Notes: a model not told the origin generated them from the sequence alone. A stretch of 64,000 bases of DNA from Acanthamoeba sp. SK_2022b (GCA_027943245.1 JANDJZ010001750.1:88585-152584); one strand, 5' to 3'. Counted from the first letter of the stretch, positions 42,576 to 51,697 are shown. Numbers and translations are program-made.

Positions 42576-42615
42576 TCCCCTTAAGGCCATTTCGCCGCTT
42601 TAAGGGGATTTTTTT
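42576..42615 (+). terminator. Terminator after iolC
   Basis: TCCCCTTAA (42576-42584) pairs with TTAAGGGGA (42600-42608) and is followed by seven T (42609-42615), a clear rho-independent terminator. Confidence 0.85.
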
Positions 42616-42759
42616 GCCCCTTTTCTGTGAAGTCGCGCAATGTGCGATCGAATAAATCGCTTTTTGAGGAAATGAAATTTCCGCTCCGTCTGTTAAAATA
42701 CCCTGTCAATATTTCAGGCGTCAGGCCAATGCGCCTTCACCCCACTGCGAGCCGAATGG

Positions 42760-43596
42760 ATGAACAACCCAACTCAACTTTCGCTGTTACAGGACGAGAT
42801 TCGCCACCGTTATGAAACGCTGAGCAAGCGTTTGAAGCAGGTGGCGCGCTATATTTTGGATAACAGTAACAGCATCGCTTTCGATACCGTTGCCTCCATC
42901 GCCGCACAGGCCAGCGTCCCCCCGTCTACCCTGATCCGTTTCGCCAACGCCTTCGGCTTCAGCGGCTTCAACGAAATGAAGCAGGTATTCCGTCAGCATC
43001 TGATGGAAGAGACGGTGAACTATACCGAACGCGCGCGCCTGTTCCGCCAAACCTCCACCGACGACAACGTCGCGCCGGAGAAACCGGCGGAAATTCTCAA
43101 CGTATTCACCATGGTCAACGCGCAGGCGCTGCAGCAGCTGGCGATGCAGATCGCCCCCGAGCAGCTGGATCGCGCCGTCGAGTTGCTCAACAACGCCGAA
43201 AATATCTACGTGATCGGCCTGCGCCGTTCGTTCAGCGTCGCCTCCTATCTCACCTATGCGCTGCGCCATCTGGAACGCCGCGCGTTTCTGATCGACGGCC
43301 TGGGCGGCATGTTCACCGAACAGCTGAGCATGGTGAAACCGAAGGACGTGGTGATCGCTATCAGCTATTCGCCGTACGCCCGCGAAGCGGTGGAACTGGT
43401 GGAACTGGGCGCCAAGCGCGGTGCGCAGCAGATCGCCATCACCGACAGCCAGGTCAGCCCGCTGGCCGCCTTCAGCGACGTCTGTTTCGTGGTGCGCGAA
43501 GCGCAGGTGGATGGGTTCCGCTCGCAGGTGGCTTCGATGTGCCTGGCGCAGACGCTGGCGGTCTCGCTGGCGCTGAATAACGCCCGGGACGAGTAA
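42760..43596 (+). CDS. iolR: IolR, MurR/RpiR-family regulator of inositol genes
   Basis: This 278-residue regulator has an N-terminal RpiR helix-turn-helix (IAFDTVASIAAQASVPPSTL, about residues 38-57) and a C-terminal sugar-isomerase (SIS) domain (about residues 125-255) with YVIGLRRSFSVASYL and VVIAISYSPYAREAV. Enteric inositol repressors belong to this family and sense pathway intermediates. It lies between iolC and iolB. GGAAAT-GAA-ATTTCC at 42668-42682 in its upstream region may be an operator. Confidence 0.9.
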   Translation: MNNPTQLSLLQDEIRHRYETLSKRLKQVARYILDNSNSIAFDTVASIAAQASVPPSTLIRFANAFGFSGFNEMKQVFRQHLMEETVNYTERARLFRQTSTDDNVAPEKPAEILNVFTMVNAQALQQLAMQIAPEQLDRAVELLNNAENIYVIGLRRSFSVASYLTYALRHLERRAFLIDGLGGMFTEQLSMVKPKDVVIAISYSPYAREAVELVELGAKRGAQQIAITDSQVSPLAAFSDVCFVVREAQVDGFRSQVASMCLAQTLAVSLALNNARDE

Positions 43597-43609
43597 GGCT
43601 GGGGTGAAC

Positions 43610-43630
43610 GCGCCCGACAGGCTCGGGCGC
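43610..43630. terminator. Hairpin between iolR and the toxin gene
   Basis: GCGCCCGA (43610-43617) pairs with TCGGGCGC (43623-43630). It separates convergent iolR and the toxin gene; the T-tract is weak on both strands. Confidence 0.45.
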
Positions 43631-43637
43631 GGCGGGA

Positions 43638-43976
43638 TTATTGCAGCAACAAATAGCGGTAGAGCGCGCTTTCCAGATCCTGCTTCATGCTGATGAAAAG
43701 CAGAATCTCCACCGTCTGGCCGTCGTAGTCATAGATGACGCGGTATTCGCTATCGGGATCCAATCGCTCGTGCAACCGTACCCCCATGCCCGCCAGCACG
43801 GCGTTGAAGCGGTAGCGGGCAGGATCGTCGGCAATTGCCGCAAGAGACGATAACAACAGATTGTCCACGAACACCCCGGCTGCGGCGGCCCCTATCGTTC
43901 CGCTCTTGTAAGACTCGATGTCTTTCAGGCTCCATTCCGCCGCCGGCGCGACGGTAAAACGTATTTCCTTGGGCAT
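43638..43976 (-). CDS. RelE/ParE-family toxin of a toxin-antitoxin pair
   Basis: This 112-residue protein has the RelE/ParE fold pattern: an N-terminal helix with AAEWSLKDIESYK, and the central strand pair MGVRLHERLDPDSEYRVIYDYDGQTVEILLF. Members inhibit translation as mRNA interferases or block gyrase; the subgroup is unclear here. The antitoxin gene lies 14 bp upstream on the same strand. It is somewhat longer than typical RelE (about 95 residues). The pair sits inside the iol island between iolR and iolB. Confidence 0.8.
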   Translation of the reverse strand: MPKEIRFTVAPAAEWSLKDIESYKSGTIGAAAAGVFVDNLLLSSLAAIADDPARYRFNAVLAGMGVRLHERLDPDSEYRVIYDYDGQTVEILLFISMKQDLESALYRYLLLQ

Positions 43977-43990
43977 CCTGCACCTCGGGC

Positions 43991-44260
43991 CTATTTCCGC
44001 GCGTCGCGCAGCCGCTGCAAAGTTTCTTCGGGCGACAGACCGCGCTGATTTTTAATCTCTTGCTTCGCCATCATAGTCAGTTTCAGCAACGCGTTGGACT
44101 GGCGCTCCAGATTGCGTTCCCGAATTTCGGCCTCTCTCTCAGCCGCCGTTTGCACAAACAGCTCGGCAACACCATTTTTTGTGACGTAAACCCCGCCTTC
44201 AAACAGATCGGGCGAACCTAATCCTTCTCGCGCCGCTTTTTGGGACATGGTAGTCGTCAT
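43991..44260 (-). CDS. Antitoxin of the RelE/ParE-type pair (Phd/YefM-like)
   Basis: This 89-residue protein precedes the toxin gene. GGVYVTKNGVAELFVQTAA resembles the core of Phd/YefM-type antitoxins (vTknG...vLv), followed by a charged helical C-terminal half suited to wrapping the toxin. I chose the ATG at 44258-44260, which has AGGAGG upstream; an upstream in-frame start would add 13 residues. Such antitoxins usually bind their own promoter; no operator is obvious by eye. Confidence 0.75.
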   Translation of the reverse strand: MTTTMSQKAAREGLGSPDLFEGGVYVTKNGVAELFVQTAAEREAEIRERNLERQSNALLKLTMMAKQEIKNQRGLSPEETLQRLRDARK

Positions 44261-44400
44261 GGTTTTTCCTCCTGCGCATAGGCAATCACGCTGTATCACA
44301 GCGGTTCTTTGGATTCACTCAGCCGGGGAGCGATCGCGTGCGGACAGGTTATCATTTGAACAAGATGGAGGGCAAATTTAGGTCAAATTTATACCCTGAT

Positions 44401-44425
44401 AAAAAGAAAGCCCGGCAAGCCGGGC
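44401..44425 (-). terminator. Terminator of the iolA-iolB operon
   Basis: GCCCGGC (44410-44416) and GCCGGGC (44419-44425) form a stem, followed on the minus strand by TTTCTTTTT. It lies just downstream of iolB. Confidence 0.85.
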
Positions 44426-44434
44426 CTCAAGCGC

Positions 44435-45256
44435 TTATTGCGCGGTGGGATAGGCGTCGCCGTTAATCCAGGCGTGGTCTTTTTCCCAGGTGAATTTCCA
44501 CTGCCGCACCGGCCCGGCCATCACGTTGAGATAATAGTTGTCGTAGCCTGCCAGGGTCGCCACCGGGTGATAACCGCGCGGCACTTTCACCACGTCGCGA
44601 TTGTAGACCGGCATGCACTCGTCGAGCGTGCGATCGTCGGTATAGACACGCTGCATGCAGAACCCCTGCTCCGGCTGAATGCGGTGATAATACGTCTCTT
44701 CGAGATAGGTTTCGTCCGGCGAGTCTTCCCGATCGTGCTTGTGGCTCGGGTAGGAACTGGTGTTGCCCTCGTCGGTGTAAACCTCCACCACCAGCAGGCT
44801 GTCGGCCGGCTCGCTGTCCGGCAGAATGTTGTGCACCAACCGCTGGTTACGCCCCTTGCCGCGCCGCTCCACGCCGATATCCGCCGGCGTGATCAGCCGT
44901 GAGGGCAGGTGGCCGCTGCCGGGCGCGCTGCACACCGCCAGTTCCAGATCGGTTTCTGCCCGCACGTCGATGCGATCGTGATGCGGCACATACACCGCGT
45001 AAGGCGGCGTGCGCTCGAACGGGCTCATGCGCTTGCCGATATGCGGGTACTCGGCGCGCAGCGTGGCGACGGAGGCGATACCGGCCACCAGCACCAGGCA
45101 CAGCTCCTTATCGCCGCACTCAAGCTGAAGCGACTGCCCGGCGGCCAGGCGATAAACGTCAAAGCCGACATAGCGCCAACCGGCATTTTCCGGCGTCACG
45201 TGCTGGATGCGCCCTTCGGCGTTCGGCGTCTGACATTTGGCAAGCAGTGAAGACAT
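44435..45256 (-). CDS. iolB: 5-deoxy-glucuronate isomerase IolB
   Basis: This 273-residue KduI/IolB-family cupin converts 5-deoxyglucuronate to 5-dehydro-2-deoxygluconate, the substrate of IolC. The metal-site region SYPSHKHDREDSPDETYLEETYYH (in part, about residues 176-199) has the expected histidines and glutamates, and GYHPVATLAGYDNYYLNVMAG is conserved. It is downstream of iolA on the same strand, with 77 bp and a stem-loop (AGGCCG/CGGCCT at 45286-45314) between them. Confidence 0.95.
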   Translation of the reverse strand: MSSLLAKCQTPNAEGRIQHVTPENAGWRYVGFDVYRLAAGQSLQLECGDKELCLVLVAGIASVATLRAEYPHIGKRMSPFERTPPYAVYVPHHDRIDVRAETDLELAVCSAPGSGHLPSRLITPADIGVERRGKGRNQRLVHNILPDSEPADSLLVVEVYTDEGNTSSYPSHKHDREDSPDETYLEETYYHRIQPEQGFCMQRVYTDDRTLDECMPVYNRDVVKVPRGYHPVATLAGYDNYYLNVMAGPVRQWKFTWEKDHAWINGDAYPTAQ

Positions 45257-45333
45257 CTCGATTCTCCTGTTAATGATTCGTGCAAAGGCCGCTGCCCCGA
45301 AGGAGCAACGGCCTGGCCTGAATATGACAGCGC

Positions 45334-45474
45334 TTAACCCAGCGTCGGCATGCTGAATTCGGACACCGTCTGCTGCCCGGCCGGCCAGCGCGCGGTGGCG
45401 GTCTTCATGCGCGTGTAGAAGCGCACGCCGTCGGTGCCGTGCACGTTCAGCGCGCCGAACACCGAGCGCTTCCA

Positions 45475-45507
<33 letters not shown>

Positions 45508-46360
45508 TACCGGCACGTTGACGCCGACCATCCCGGCCTGCACTTCTTGCACGAACTGGCGCGCGTAGTGGCCGCTGCCGGTAAAGATGGCGCTGCCGTT
45601 GCCGAACTCGTGGCCGTTCACCGTGTCGATGGCGGTACGGTAGTCCGGCACCCGCACGATGCCCAGCACCGGCCCGAAGATCTCTTCACGGTAGATGCGC
45701 ATGTTCGGTTTCACATGGTCGAACAGCGTGCCGCCGACGTAGTAGCCTTCAGGATAGCCCGGCACCTGATAATTGCGGCCGTCGGCCACCAGGGTCGCGC
45801 CTTCTTCCACGCCCAGATCGATGTAGCCCAGCACCTTCTTCTGGTGGGCGGACGACACCAGCGGCCCCATTTCATTCTCTTCGCCGCCCTGCTGCAAGCC
45901 CGGCCCGACGCGCAGCTGCGCGATCAGCGGCTTCAATTTGGCGATCAGTTTGTCGGCGGTATCGTCACCGACCACCACGGCGATCGGCAACGCCATGCAG
46001 CGCTCGCCGGCGGAGCCGAACGCGCCGCCCATCAGCGCGTTAACCGTGGCGTCCAGATCGGCGTCCGGCATGACGATCGCCTGGTTCTTCGCCGCCCCGA
46101 AGGCCTGCACCCGCTTGCCGTGCGCACTGGCGGTGGTGTAGATATGTTCCGCCACGGTGGAGGAGCCGACGAAGCTCACCGCCTGAATGCGCGGATCGGT
46201 GCACAGCTGCGCCGCGTCTTCATTGGCGCAGTGCACCACGTTGAACACGCCGTCCGGCAGGCCGGCTTCTTTCAGCAGCTCCGCCAGGCGCACCGAGGCG
46301 GAAGGCACCAGCGCCGGCGGCTTGAGGATGAAGGTGTTGCCGCAGGCCAGCGCGATAGGG

Positions 46361-46398
<38 letters not shown>

Positions 46399-46839
46399 GG
46401 TAATGCCCGCCACCACGCCCAGCGGCTGCATCAGCGAGAAGCTGTCGACGCCGCTGCCGACGTCCGGCGAATACTCGCCCTTGATCAGATGCGGGATGCC
46501 GCAGGCGAATTCGACCACTTCCATGCCGCGCGTCAGTTCGCCCAGCGCATCCGAGTACACTTTGCCGTGCTCGCTGACGATAAGCTCGGCCAGCTCGTCG
46601 CGGTGCTGTTCCAGCAGCGCCTTGAAATTGAACATGATGCGCGCGCGGCGCAGCGGCGTGGTGCGCGACCAGTCGGCAAACGCCCGATGGGCCACGTCGA
46701 TGGCCTGTTTGACTTCGGCAGCGGTGCTCTGCGTGACGCGCCGCTCAACCTGCCCGCTGGCCGGGTTGTGCACGTCAACGGTTTGATTACTGCTGCTCAG
46801 GCACACCTGCCCGCCAATAAAGTTACCCACGGTTTTCAT
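45334..46839 (-). CDS. iolA: Methylmalonate-semialdehyde dehydrogenase (CoA-acylating) IolA
   Basis: This 501-residue aldehyde dehydrogenase oxidises malonate semialdehyde, the end product of inositol breakdown, to acetyl-CoA. Cys281 in GSAGERCMALP is the catalytic nucleophile. The coenzyme-binding ITPFNFPAMVPMWMFPIALA and PALVPSASVRLAELL are intact, and the position of the usual general-base glutamate is replaced by GAAKNQ, as typical for the methylmalonate-semialdehyde type. I chose the ATG at 46837-46839 (MKTVGNFIGGQ). It is divergent from iolT. Confidence 0.94.
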
Positions 46840-47395
46840 GTCACGCCCTCTTTTCAAGTCCGCTGTCGCCTGGCCACTCGCCGGCGGCGCGGCGTTAATC
46901 ATCCCGCTCGCCAAACCCCGTCGGCAAGCCGGCTAAATCCTGACCGGATGCAGCAAACTTTATTTCATTGAAAAAAAAGTTTCAAATAAATTGTTTTGGA
47001 AAATTTATTTTTAGTGCGTGAGGTCGCAATTTTGCGGTGTCGATCCGGTTGGCGCTTTCATTACCGTGCCAGGGAAAGCGCAACGGCGGAGAAGAAATCC
47101 GGGGTAATGCACACTGACTTTGCTACAGAAAACCCGCGCTATGCCTGCCCTGTCGTCGTTACCGCCAGCCCCCGTTCGCCCAAGATGCCCGAATCGCTCG
47201 CGACGGTTTTTTTTGAACTGGATCTAAAAATCAATATTCCATTATTCACTAATTATGAAATAAATGTTCTTGTTTGTTCCAGCATTTATCGACGACATCG
47301 CCTTGATGACAGGCACGGTTCACACCCTTCCGCTCGCCCTCTTCCCGACACCCCAACCGTGCGGACGGAAGCCAGGATAAAAATCGGAGCAACAC
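46840..47395. promoter_or_regulatory. iolA/iolT divergent control region
   Basis: This 556 bp gap holds promoters for iolA and iolT. Close to iolA, TTGAAA-AAAAAG-TTTCAA (46968-46985) is a perfect inverted repeat and a candidate IolR site; an overlapping TTTCA-T-TGAAA is at 46963-46973. An AT-rich stretch lies at 47210-47285. An open frame crosses it, but it has no convincing protein character. Confidence 0.6.
46968..46985. promoter_or_regulatory. Candidate IolR operator between iolA and iolT
   Basis: A perfect inverted repeat TTGAAA-N6-TTTCAA of the same design as that at 40301-40318. The sharing between the two divergent iol promoter regions points to a common regulator, most simply IolR. 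Confidence 0.45.
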
Positions 47396-48838
47396 ATGTC
47401 ATATCAGCGTAAGCACAATACCGGCTACATATTGCGAATTTGCGGCATCGCCGCCCTGGGCGGCATTCTGTTCGGCTACGATACCGCCGTGATCTCCGGC
47501 GCGATCGAAGCGTTGAAAACCTATTTCAGTCTCAGCCCGGCCGAAACCGGTTGGGCGGTCTCCAACGTGGTGATCGGCTGCGTGGTCGGCGCCTTCGCCG
47601 CCGGGCCGCTGGCGGCGCGCTGGGGCCGTAAAAAGGCGCTGATGCTGGCGGCGCTGCTGTTCACCGTGTCCGCCGTGGGCGCGGCCTTGGCCCCGACCTT
47701 CACCTGGTTCGTCATCTACCGCATCATCGGCGGGCTGGCGGTCGGCATTGCCGCCACCGTGTCGCCGATGTACATGTCGGAAGTGTCGCCAAAGGACATG
47801 CGCGGGCTCGCGCTCAGCATGCAGCAGTTCGCCATCGTCTTCGGTCAGATCGTGATTTTCTACGTCAACTTCAAAATCGCCAGCCTCGCCAGCGAAGCCT
47901 GGCTGGTGGAAATGGGCTGGCGCTGGATGTTCGCCTCGGGCGTAATCCCCTGCATTCTGTTCTGCATCCTGGTGTTCGTCATTCCTGAATCGCCGCGCTG
48001 GAACGTAATGATGGGGCGCGACGATCAGGCGCTGGCGATGTTGACCAAGGTCTCCAACGCCGCCCACGCGCAGAATCTGCTGAAAGAAATCAAAGACTCG
48101 CTGCAGCAGGATCAACAGCAGCAGCACCGGAAGCTGAACTACGGCGATGTGCGGGTACGTTTCATCCTGTTCGTCGGCTGCATGATCGCCATGTTGCAGC
48201 AGGTGACTGGCGTCAACGTAATGATGTATTACGCGCCGGTGGTGCTGAAAACCGTGACCGAAAACGCGCAGGAAGCGCTGTTTCAGACCATCTGGATCGG
48301 CGTGCTGCAGCTGGTCGGTTCGGTCATCGGCGCCATGCTGATGGATCGCATGGGCCGCATTCCCTTGATGCGTTATGGCACGCTGGGCGCCATCGCCGGC
48401 CTGCTGCTCACCTCGTACGCGCTCTACACCCAGGCAACCGGCTATTTCGCGCTGTTCGGCATGCTGTTCTTCATGGTGTTTTATGCGCTGTCCTGGGGCG
48501 TCGGCGCCTGGGTGCTGGTGTCGGAAATCTTCCCGAACCGCATGCGCGCGCAGGGGATGAGCATCGCCGTCGGCTGCATGTGGGTCGCCAACTTCGCGGT
48601 GTCGCAGTCGTTCCCGATGATCAACGACCACCCGTATCTGTTCTCGCATTTCCACGGCGCCTTCCCGATGTGGATCTTCGCCGCCTGCTGCCTGTTCAGC
48701 TACTGGTTCATCGGCCGCTACATTCCGGAAACCAAAGGCGTCTCGCTGGAAAAAATGGAGCAGGTGGTGCTGGCCAAACGCCACCGTCACCCCCTGCCCG
48801 ACGGCAAGCCGCTGCCGCTGGAAAACGGCAAATCCTGA
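47396..48838 (+). CDS. iolT: MFS sugar porter, probable myo-inositol transporter
   Basis: This 480-residue membrane protein has twelve hydrophobic segments and the sugar-porter signatures GGILFGYDTAVISGA (about residues 21-35), GRKKAL, VFVIPESPRWNVMMGR and YIPETKGVSLEKME. Its place in the iol island, divergent from iolA, makes myo-inositol the likely substrate. Salmonella IolT1 is a recalled relative. The start at 47396 is preceded by CGGAGCAAC. It is followed by iolI on the same strand, 32 bp downstream. Confidence 0.88.
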   Translation: MSYQRKHNTGYILRICGIAALGGILFGYDTAVISGAIEALKTYFSLSPAETGWAVSNVVIGCVVGAFAAGPLAARWGRKKALMLAALLFTVSAVGAALAPTFTWFVIYRIIGGLAVGIAATVSPMYMSEVSPKDMRGLALSMQQFAIVFGQIVIFYVNFKIASLASEAWLVEMGWRWMFASGVIPCILFCILVFVIPESPRWNVMMGRDDQALAMLTKVSNAAHAQNLLKEIKDSLQQDQQQQHRKLNYGDVRVRFILFVGCMIAMLQQVTGVNVMMYYAPVVLKTVTENAQEALFQTIWIGVLQLVGSVIGAMLMDRMGRIPLMRYGTLGAIAGLLLTSYALYTQATGYFALFGMLFFMVFYALSWGVGAWVLVSEIFPNRMRAQGMSIAVGCMWVANFAVSQSFPMINDHPYLFSHFHGAFPMWIFAACCLFSYWFIGRYIPETKGVSLEKMEQVVLAKRHRHPLPDGKPLPLENGKS

Positions 48839-48870
48839 TCTCTCAACCCTGACCGCTGGAGTAATGCCTC

Positions 48871-49707
48871 ATGACACTTGCGCTGGACCGCTTCTGCATT
48901 AACCGCAAGATCGCGCCGAATCTCGATCTGGACAGTTTTTTCCGCCTGGTGAAACGCTGCGGGCTCAGCAAGGTTGAGCTACGCAACGACATGCCCAGCG
49001 GCAAGGTAACTGACGATCTGAGCGACGCGCAGCTCAACGCGCTCGCCGCGCAATACGGCATCGAGATCGTCACGATCAACGCCCTTGGCATGTTCAATCG
49101 GGTAGACGACCCGGCGGCGCTGCTGCAGCGCGCCGAAGCGTTGCTGGCGCAGGCGCAGGCCATCCACAGCCGGGCGCTGGTGCTGTGCCCGCACTGCAGC
49201 GCTGATGACAAGCGCAGCGAGCAGCAAAAACGCGATGATACCCTCGCGGCGTTGCGGTTGCTGGCGCCGCTGTTTGCCCGCTATGGCGTGCAGGGGTACG
49301 TCGAGCCGCTGGGCTTCGGCATCAGTTCGCTGCGATCGTCGCTGCTGACTCAGGCGCTCATCCGCGATTCGGGCGCGCCGTACCGCATCGTGCTCGATAC
49401 TTTCCACCACTACCTGAGCGATGTGACGCAGGCCGACTTCGATGCGCAAATCCAGGTGGCGCAGATCGGCCTGGTGCATCTGTCCGGCGTGGAAGACGGG
49501 CGGGATAAAGGCGCGCTGAGCGACGAAGAGCGCATCATGCTGAGCGAGGGCGATCGGCTGGAGAGCCGCCGCCAGGTGCAGAACCTGGAACGCCTGGGCT
49601 ACACCGGCGTCTATGCCTTCGAGCCCTTCTCTTCGCAGCTGGACAGCTGGAGCGAGGCGGATATCGAACGGGAAATCCGCCACAGCATTGCCCTGCTGCA
49701 AGGGTAA
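48871..49707 (+). CDS. iolI: Inosose isomerase-like protein IolI
   Basis: This 278-residue TIM-barrel protein matches B. subtilis IolI in pattern: VTINALGMFNRVDD corresponds to the NALVFFNN region, and the metal ligands appear in YVEPLGFG, IVLDTFHHYLSD and LVHLSGVED. IolI interconverts inososes, letting D-chiro-inositol enter the pathway. It follows iolT and ends at a strong terminator. GCTGGAGTAATG lies before the start. Confidence 0.85.
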   Translation: MTLALDRFCINRKIAPNLDLDSFFRLVKRCGLSKVELRNDMPSGKVTDDLSDAQLNALAAQYGIEIVTINALGMFNRVDDPAALLQRAEALLAQAQAIHSRALVLCPHCSADDKRSEQQKRDDTLAALRLLAPLFARYGVQGYVEPLGFGISSLRSSLLTQALIRDSGAPYRIVLDTFHHYLSDVTQADFDAQIQVAQIGLVHLSGVEDGRDKGALSDEERIMLSEGDRLESRRQVQNLERLGYTGVYAFEPFSSQLDSWSEADIEREIRHSIALLQG

Positions 49708-49710
49708 AAA

Positions 49711-49734
49711 AAACGGCCTCCGCGGAGGCCGTTT
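49711..49734. terminator. Bidirectional terminator between iolI and fetB
   Basis: AAACGGCCTC pairs perfectly with GAGGCCGTTT over CGCG, with A-tract and T-tract on the two sides. It can end both iolI and the convergent fetAB. Confidence 0.9.
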
Positions 49735-49743
49735 TTCATGGCG

Positions 49744-50517
49744 TTACTTCAGGTTGCCGACCACCAGCTGGTGGCGCTCGTTGTAAAACTTACGGTAGGC
49801 CAGATAGCAGGCGATGATGGTCGACAGGCTGGCGGTAGAAAGCAGCATGAAGGTCACCATAATCTGGTATTTGATCGCTTTCACCGGGTCGATGCCGGCG
49901 AAGATCAGCCCGGACATCATGCCCGGCAGGCTAACCAGCCCAACGGTTTTCGCCGAGTCCACGGTCGGGATCAGCGAAGCGCGGATGCTGTCGCGGATCA
50001 GCGCCGCCGAAGCGAACTTGGGCGTCGCCCCCAGGCTGAGCATCTCCTGAATCTTCTGCTGTTCGCTTTTGAAACGCTGGCCGAGGTTGGTGTAGCACAG
50101 CCCCACCGCCACCATGGCGTTACCGGCGATCATCCCGGAGATGGGGATCACCTGCATCGGCGTAAATTCGATGGAACCGGTCAAGACCAGTACCGCCAGC
50201 GTCAGCACCGCGCCGGTGGTGATGGCGATAAACGACGTCACGAACGCGTGTTCGACGTACTTGCTGCGTTTCTTGGCGTTGTAGGCCGCGTTAAAGCAGA
50301 TGAACAGCACCATCAACACGGTAAGCACCGCGTTATCCAGGTCGAAAATATACTTCAGCACATAGCCGACGATGATCAGCTGCACCACCGCGCGGCAGAT
50401 GCTCCAGATAATGTCCTTTTCCAGCGCCAGCTTTTCCCGGTGGCTGATCAGGATGGCGACCACCACCAGGATCATCGACAAGCCTAAGGATTCGTTGGTG
50501 ATGTTATGCTGATTCAT
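49744..50517 (-). CDS. fetB: Iron exporter permease FetB
   Basis: This 257-residue membrane protein (UPF0014 family, about seven hydrophobic segments) is the permease of the FetAB ABC exporter, which removes iron and helps resist hydrogen peroxide in E. coli. ILISHREKLALEKDIIWSI, PISGMIAGNAMVAVGLCY and LIPTVDSAKTVGLVSLPGMM are nearly identical to E. coli FetB. Its start overlaps the fetA stop by 14 bp, indicating coupled translation. Confidence 0.95.
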   Translation of the reverse strand: MNQHNITNESLGLSMILVVVAILISHREKLALEKDIIWSICRAVVQLIIVGYVLKYIFDLDNAVLTVLMVLFICFNAAYNAKKRSKYVEHAFVTSFIAITTGAVLTLAVLVLTGSIEFTPMQVIPISGMIAGNAMVAVGLCYTNLGQRFKSEQQKIQEMLSLGATPKFASAALIRDSIRASLIPTVDSAKTVGLVSLPGMMSGLIFAGIDPVKAIKYQIMVTFMLLSTASLSTIIACYLAYRKFYNERHQLVVGNLK

Positions 50518-51181
50518 GCTGTTGCTCCTGTTGCTCGGCGCCGTGCGCGCGCAGGGTGATCACCTCATCCGCATGCGCTATCTCTTCGGTATCGTGCGTC
50601 ACCCACAGCACCGCCAGCCGGTGCTCCGCCACCAGCTGATGCACTATCTCATTGACGTTGCGTTTGTTTTCCTCGTCCAGCGCGCTGGTGATCTCATCGA
50701 GCAGCAGCACCCGGGGCATAAACTGCAGGTTGCGGATCAGGGACACGCGCTGCTTCTCCCCGCCGGACAGCTCATTGATGCTTTTGGTCAGCATCGCCTC
50801 CGGCAGCCCGAAACGCGTTAGATCGGCCTTCATTTTTCGTTCATCCGGCGACTGTTGACGGATCTGATAGGGCAGCGCCAGATTGTCGTAAACCGTATTG
50901 CCGAACAGCGCCGGCGTCTGGAAGCAGTAAGAAACCTGCTTGCGATACGCCTCCGGCGACATCTCGGCGATCGCCTGGCCGTCGAAATAGAGGCTCCCGC
51001 GGGTCGGATCCATTAAGGAAGAGATGATTTTCAGCAGCGTGCTTTTCCCGCAGCCGGAAGGCCCGGTGATCAGTTTGAACTCGCCCTCACCCAGCGTGAA
51101 AGAGACGGAGTCCAGGATCACCTGGTTGTCTATTTGATAATGAATATCATCCAATCTCAGTATGTCTTTCTTTTCCTTCAT
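50504..51181 (-). CDS. fetA: Iron exporter ATP-binding protein FetA
   Basis: This 225-residue ABC ATPase has Walker A GPSGCGKST (residues 40-48), signature ELSGGEKQR and Walker B VLLLDEITSALDE, followed by the H-loop WVTHDTEE. Length equals E. coli FetA (YbbL). It energises FetB, whose gene overlaps its 3' end. Confidence 0.95.
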   Translation of the reverse strand: MKEKKDILRLDDIHYQIDNQVILDSVSFTLGEGEFKLITGPSGCGKSTLLKIISSLMDPTRGSLYFDGQAIAEMSPEAYRKQVSYCFQTPALFGNTVYDNLALPYQIRQQSPDERKMKADLTRFGLPEAMLTKSINELSGGEKQRVSLIRNLQFMPRVLLLDEITSALDEENKRNVNEIVHQLVAEHRLAVLWVTHDTEEIAHADEVITLRAHGAEQQEQQHESA

Positions 51182-51286
51182 TACGATGCCGGCTCCCTAC
51201 ACCTGTTCCCGTCTGAGCGATAAGTATATGGCCGCAAAAAACATCTTAGCAATGCCTGCGCGGATGGCAGAGAGCGGAGAGGAGGA

Positions 51287-51311
51287 TTGGCGGAGCAAAA
51301 CGCCCCGCCAA
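51287..51311. other. Hairpin between fetA and the FaeA/PapI-like gene
   Basis: TTGGCGG (51287-51293) pairs with CCGCCAA (51305-51311). It lies 60 bp beyond the stop of the PapI-like gene on the minus strand. There is no T-tract, so its role is uncertain. Confidence 0.35.
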
Positions 51312-51371
51312 ATGATAAGATTAATTAATGATTAGCTGTAGAAATAGTCAAAAGCGACCGCCAGGGTCGAA

Positions 51372-51659
51372 TCACTCTTTTTTTATCGCTGCCTGTTCGT
51401 CGCCGCTGTACCAGCGTAGAGAATTGTTGATGCTGCGGTGGGTGCAGTGGACCTTGCCCTCCTTTTCCAGCGCCAGCAGCAGGGTTCGGGTGGTATAAAT
51501 GTTTTCGCCACATTTATCCGCCAGCTCGCGCGTCTTCGGCCACTGCTCCGGCGGGGGATGGTGGCCCCCTGACCCTTCGACACGCTCTCTGCACAATCCT
51601 TGCAACACATTCAGCATCAGCGATTTTCTGCTTTCAAACGTTTTCGGCGCCTTGGCCAT
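51372..51659 (-). CDS. FaeA/PapI-like fimbrial regulator
   Basis: This 95-residue protein has a winged-helix pattern: TRELADKCGENIYTTRTLLL followed by ALEKEGKVHCTHRSINNSLRWY, which resembles the PapI/FaeA family (LLLLEKEGMV-like core). These small proteins alter Lrp binding at fimbrial promoters and drive phase variation. A basic N-terminal extension (about 40 residues) is longer than in PapI. The start at 51657-51659 follows AGGAGGAATGCT. It lies 2.3 kb from the fimbrial operon. The call is by pattern only. Confidence 0.6.
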   Translation of the reverse strand: MAKAPKTFESRKSLMLNVLQGLCRERVEGSGGHHPPPEQWPKTRELADKCGENIYTTRTLLLALEKEGKVHCTHRSINNSLRWYSGDEQAAIKKE

Positions 51660-51697
51660 AGCATTCCTCCTGAGTGGTTACTGCTGAGCTCCCCCGC

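Noticed and set aside
46996..47412. 138-codon frame in the iolA/iolT gap
   Set aside because: It has mixed composition, runs across the probable iolT promoter and overlaps the iolT start; no domain is seen.
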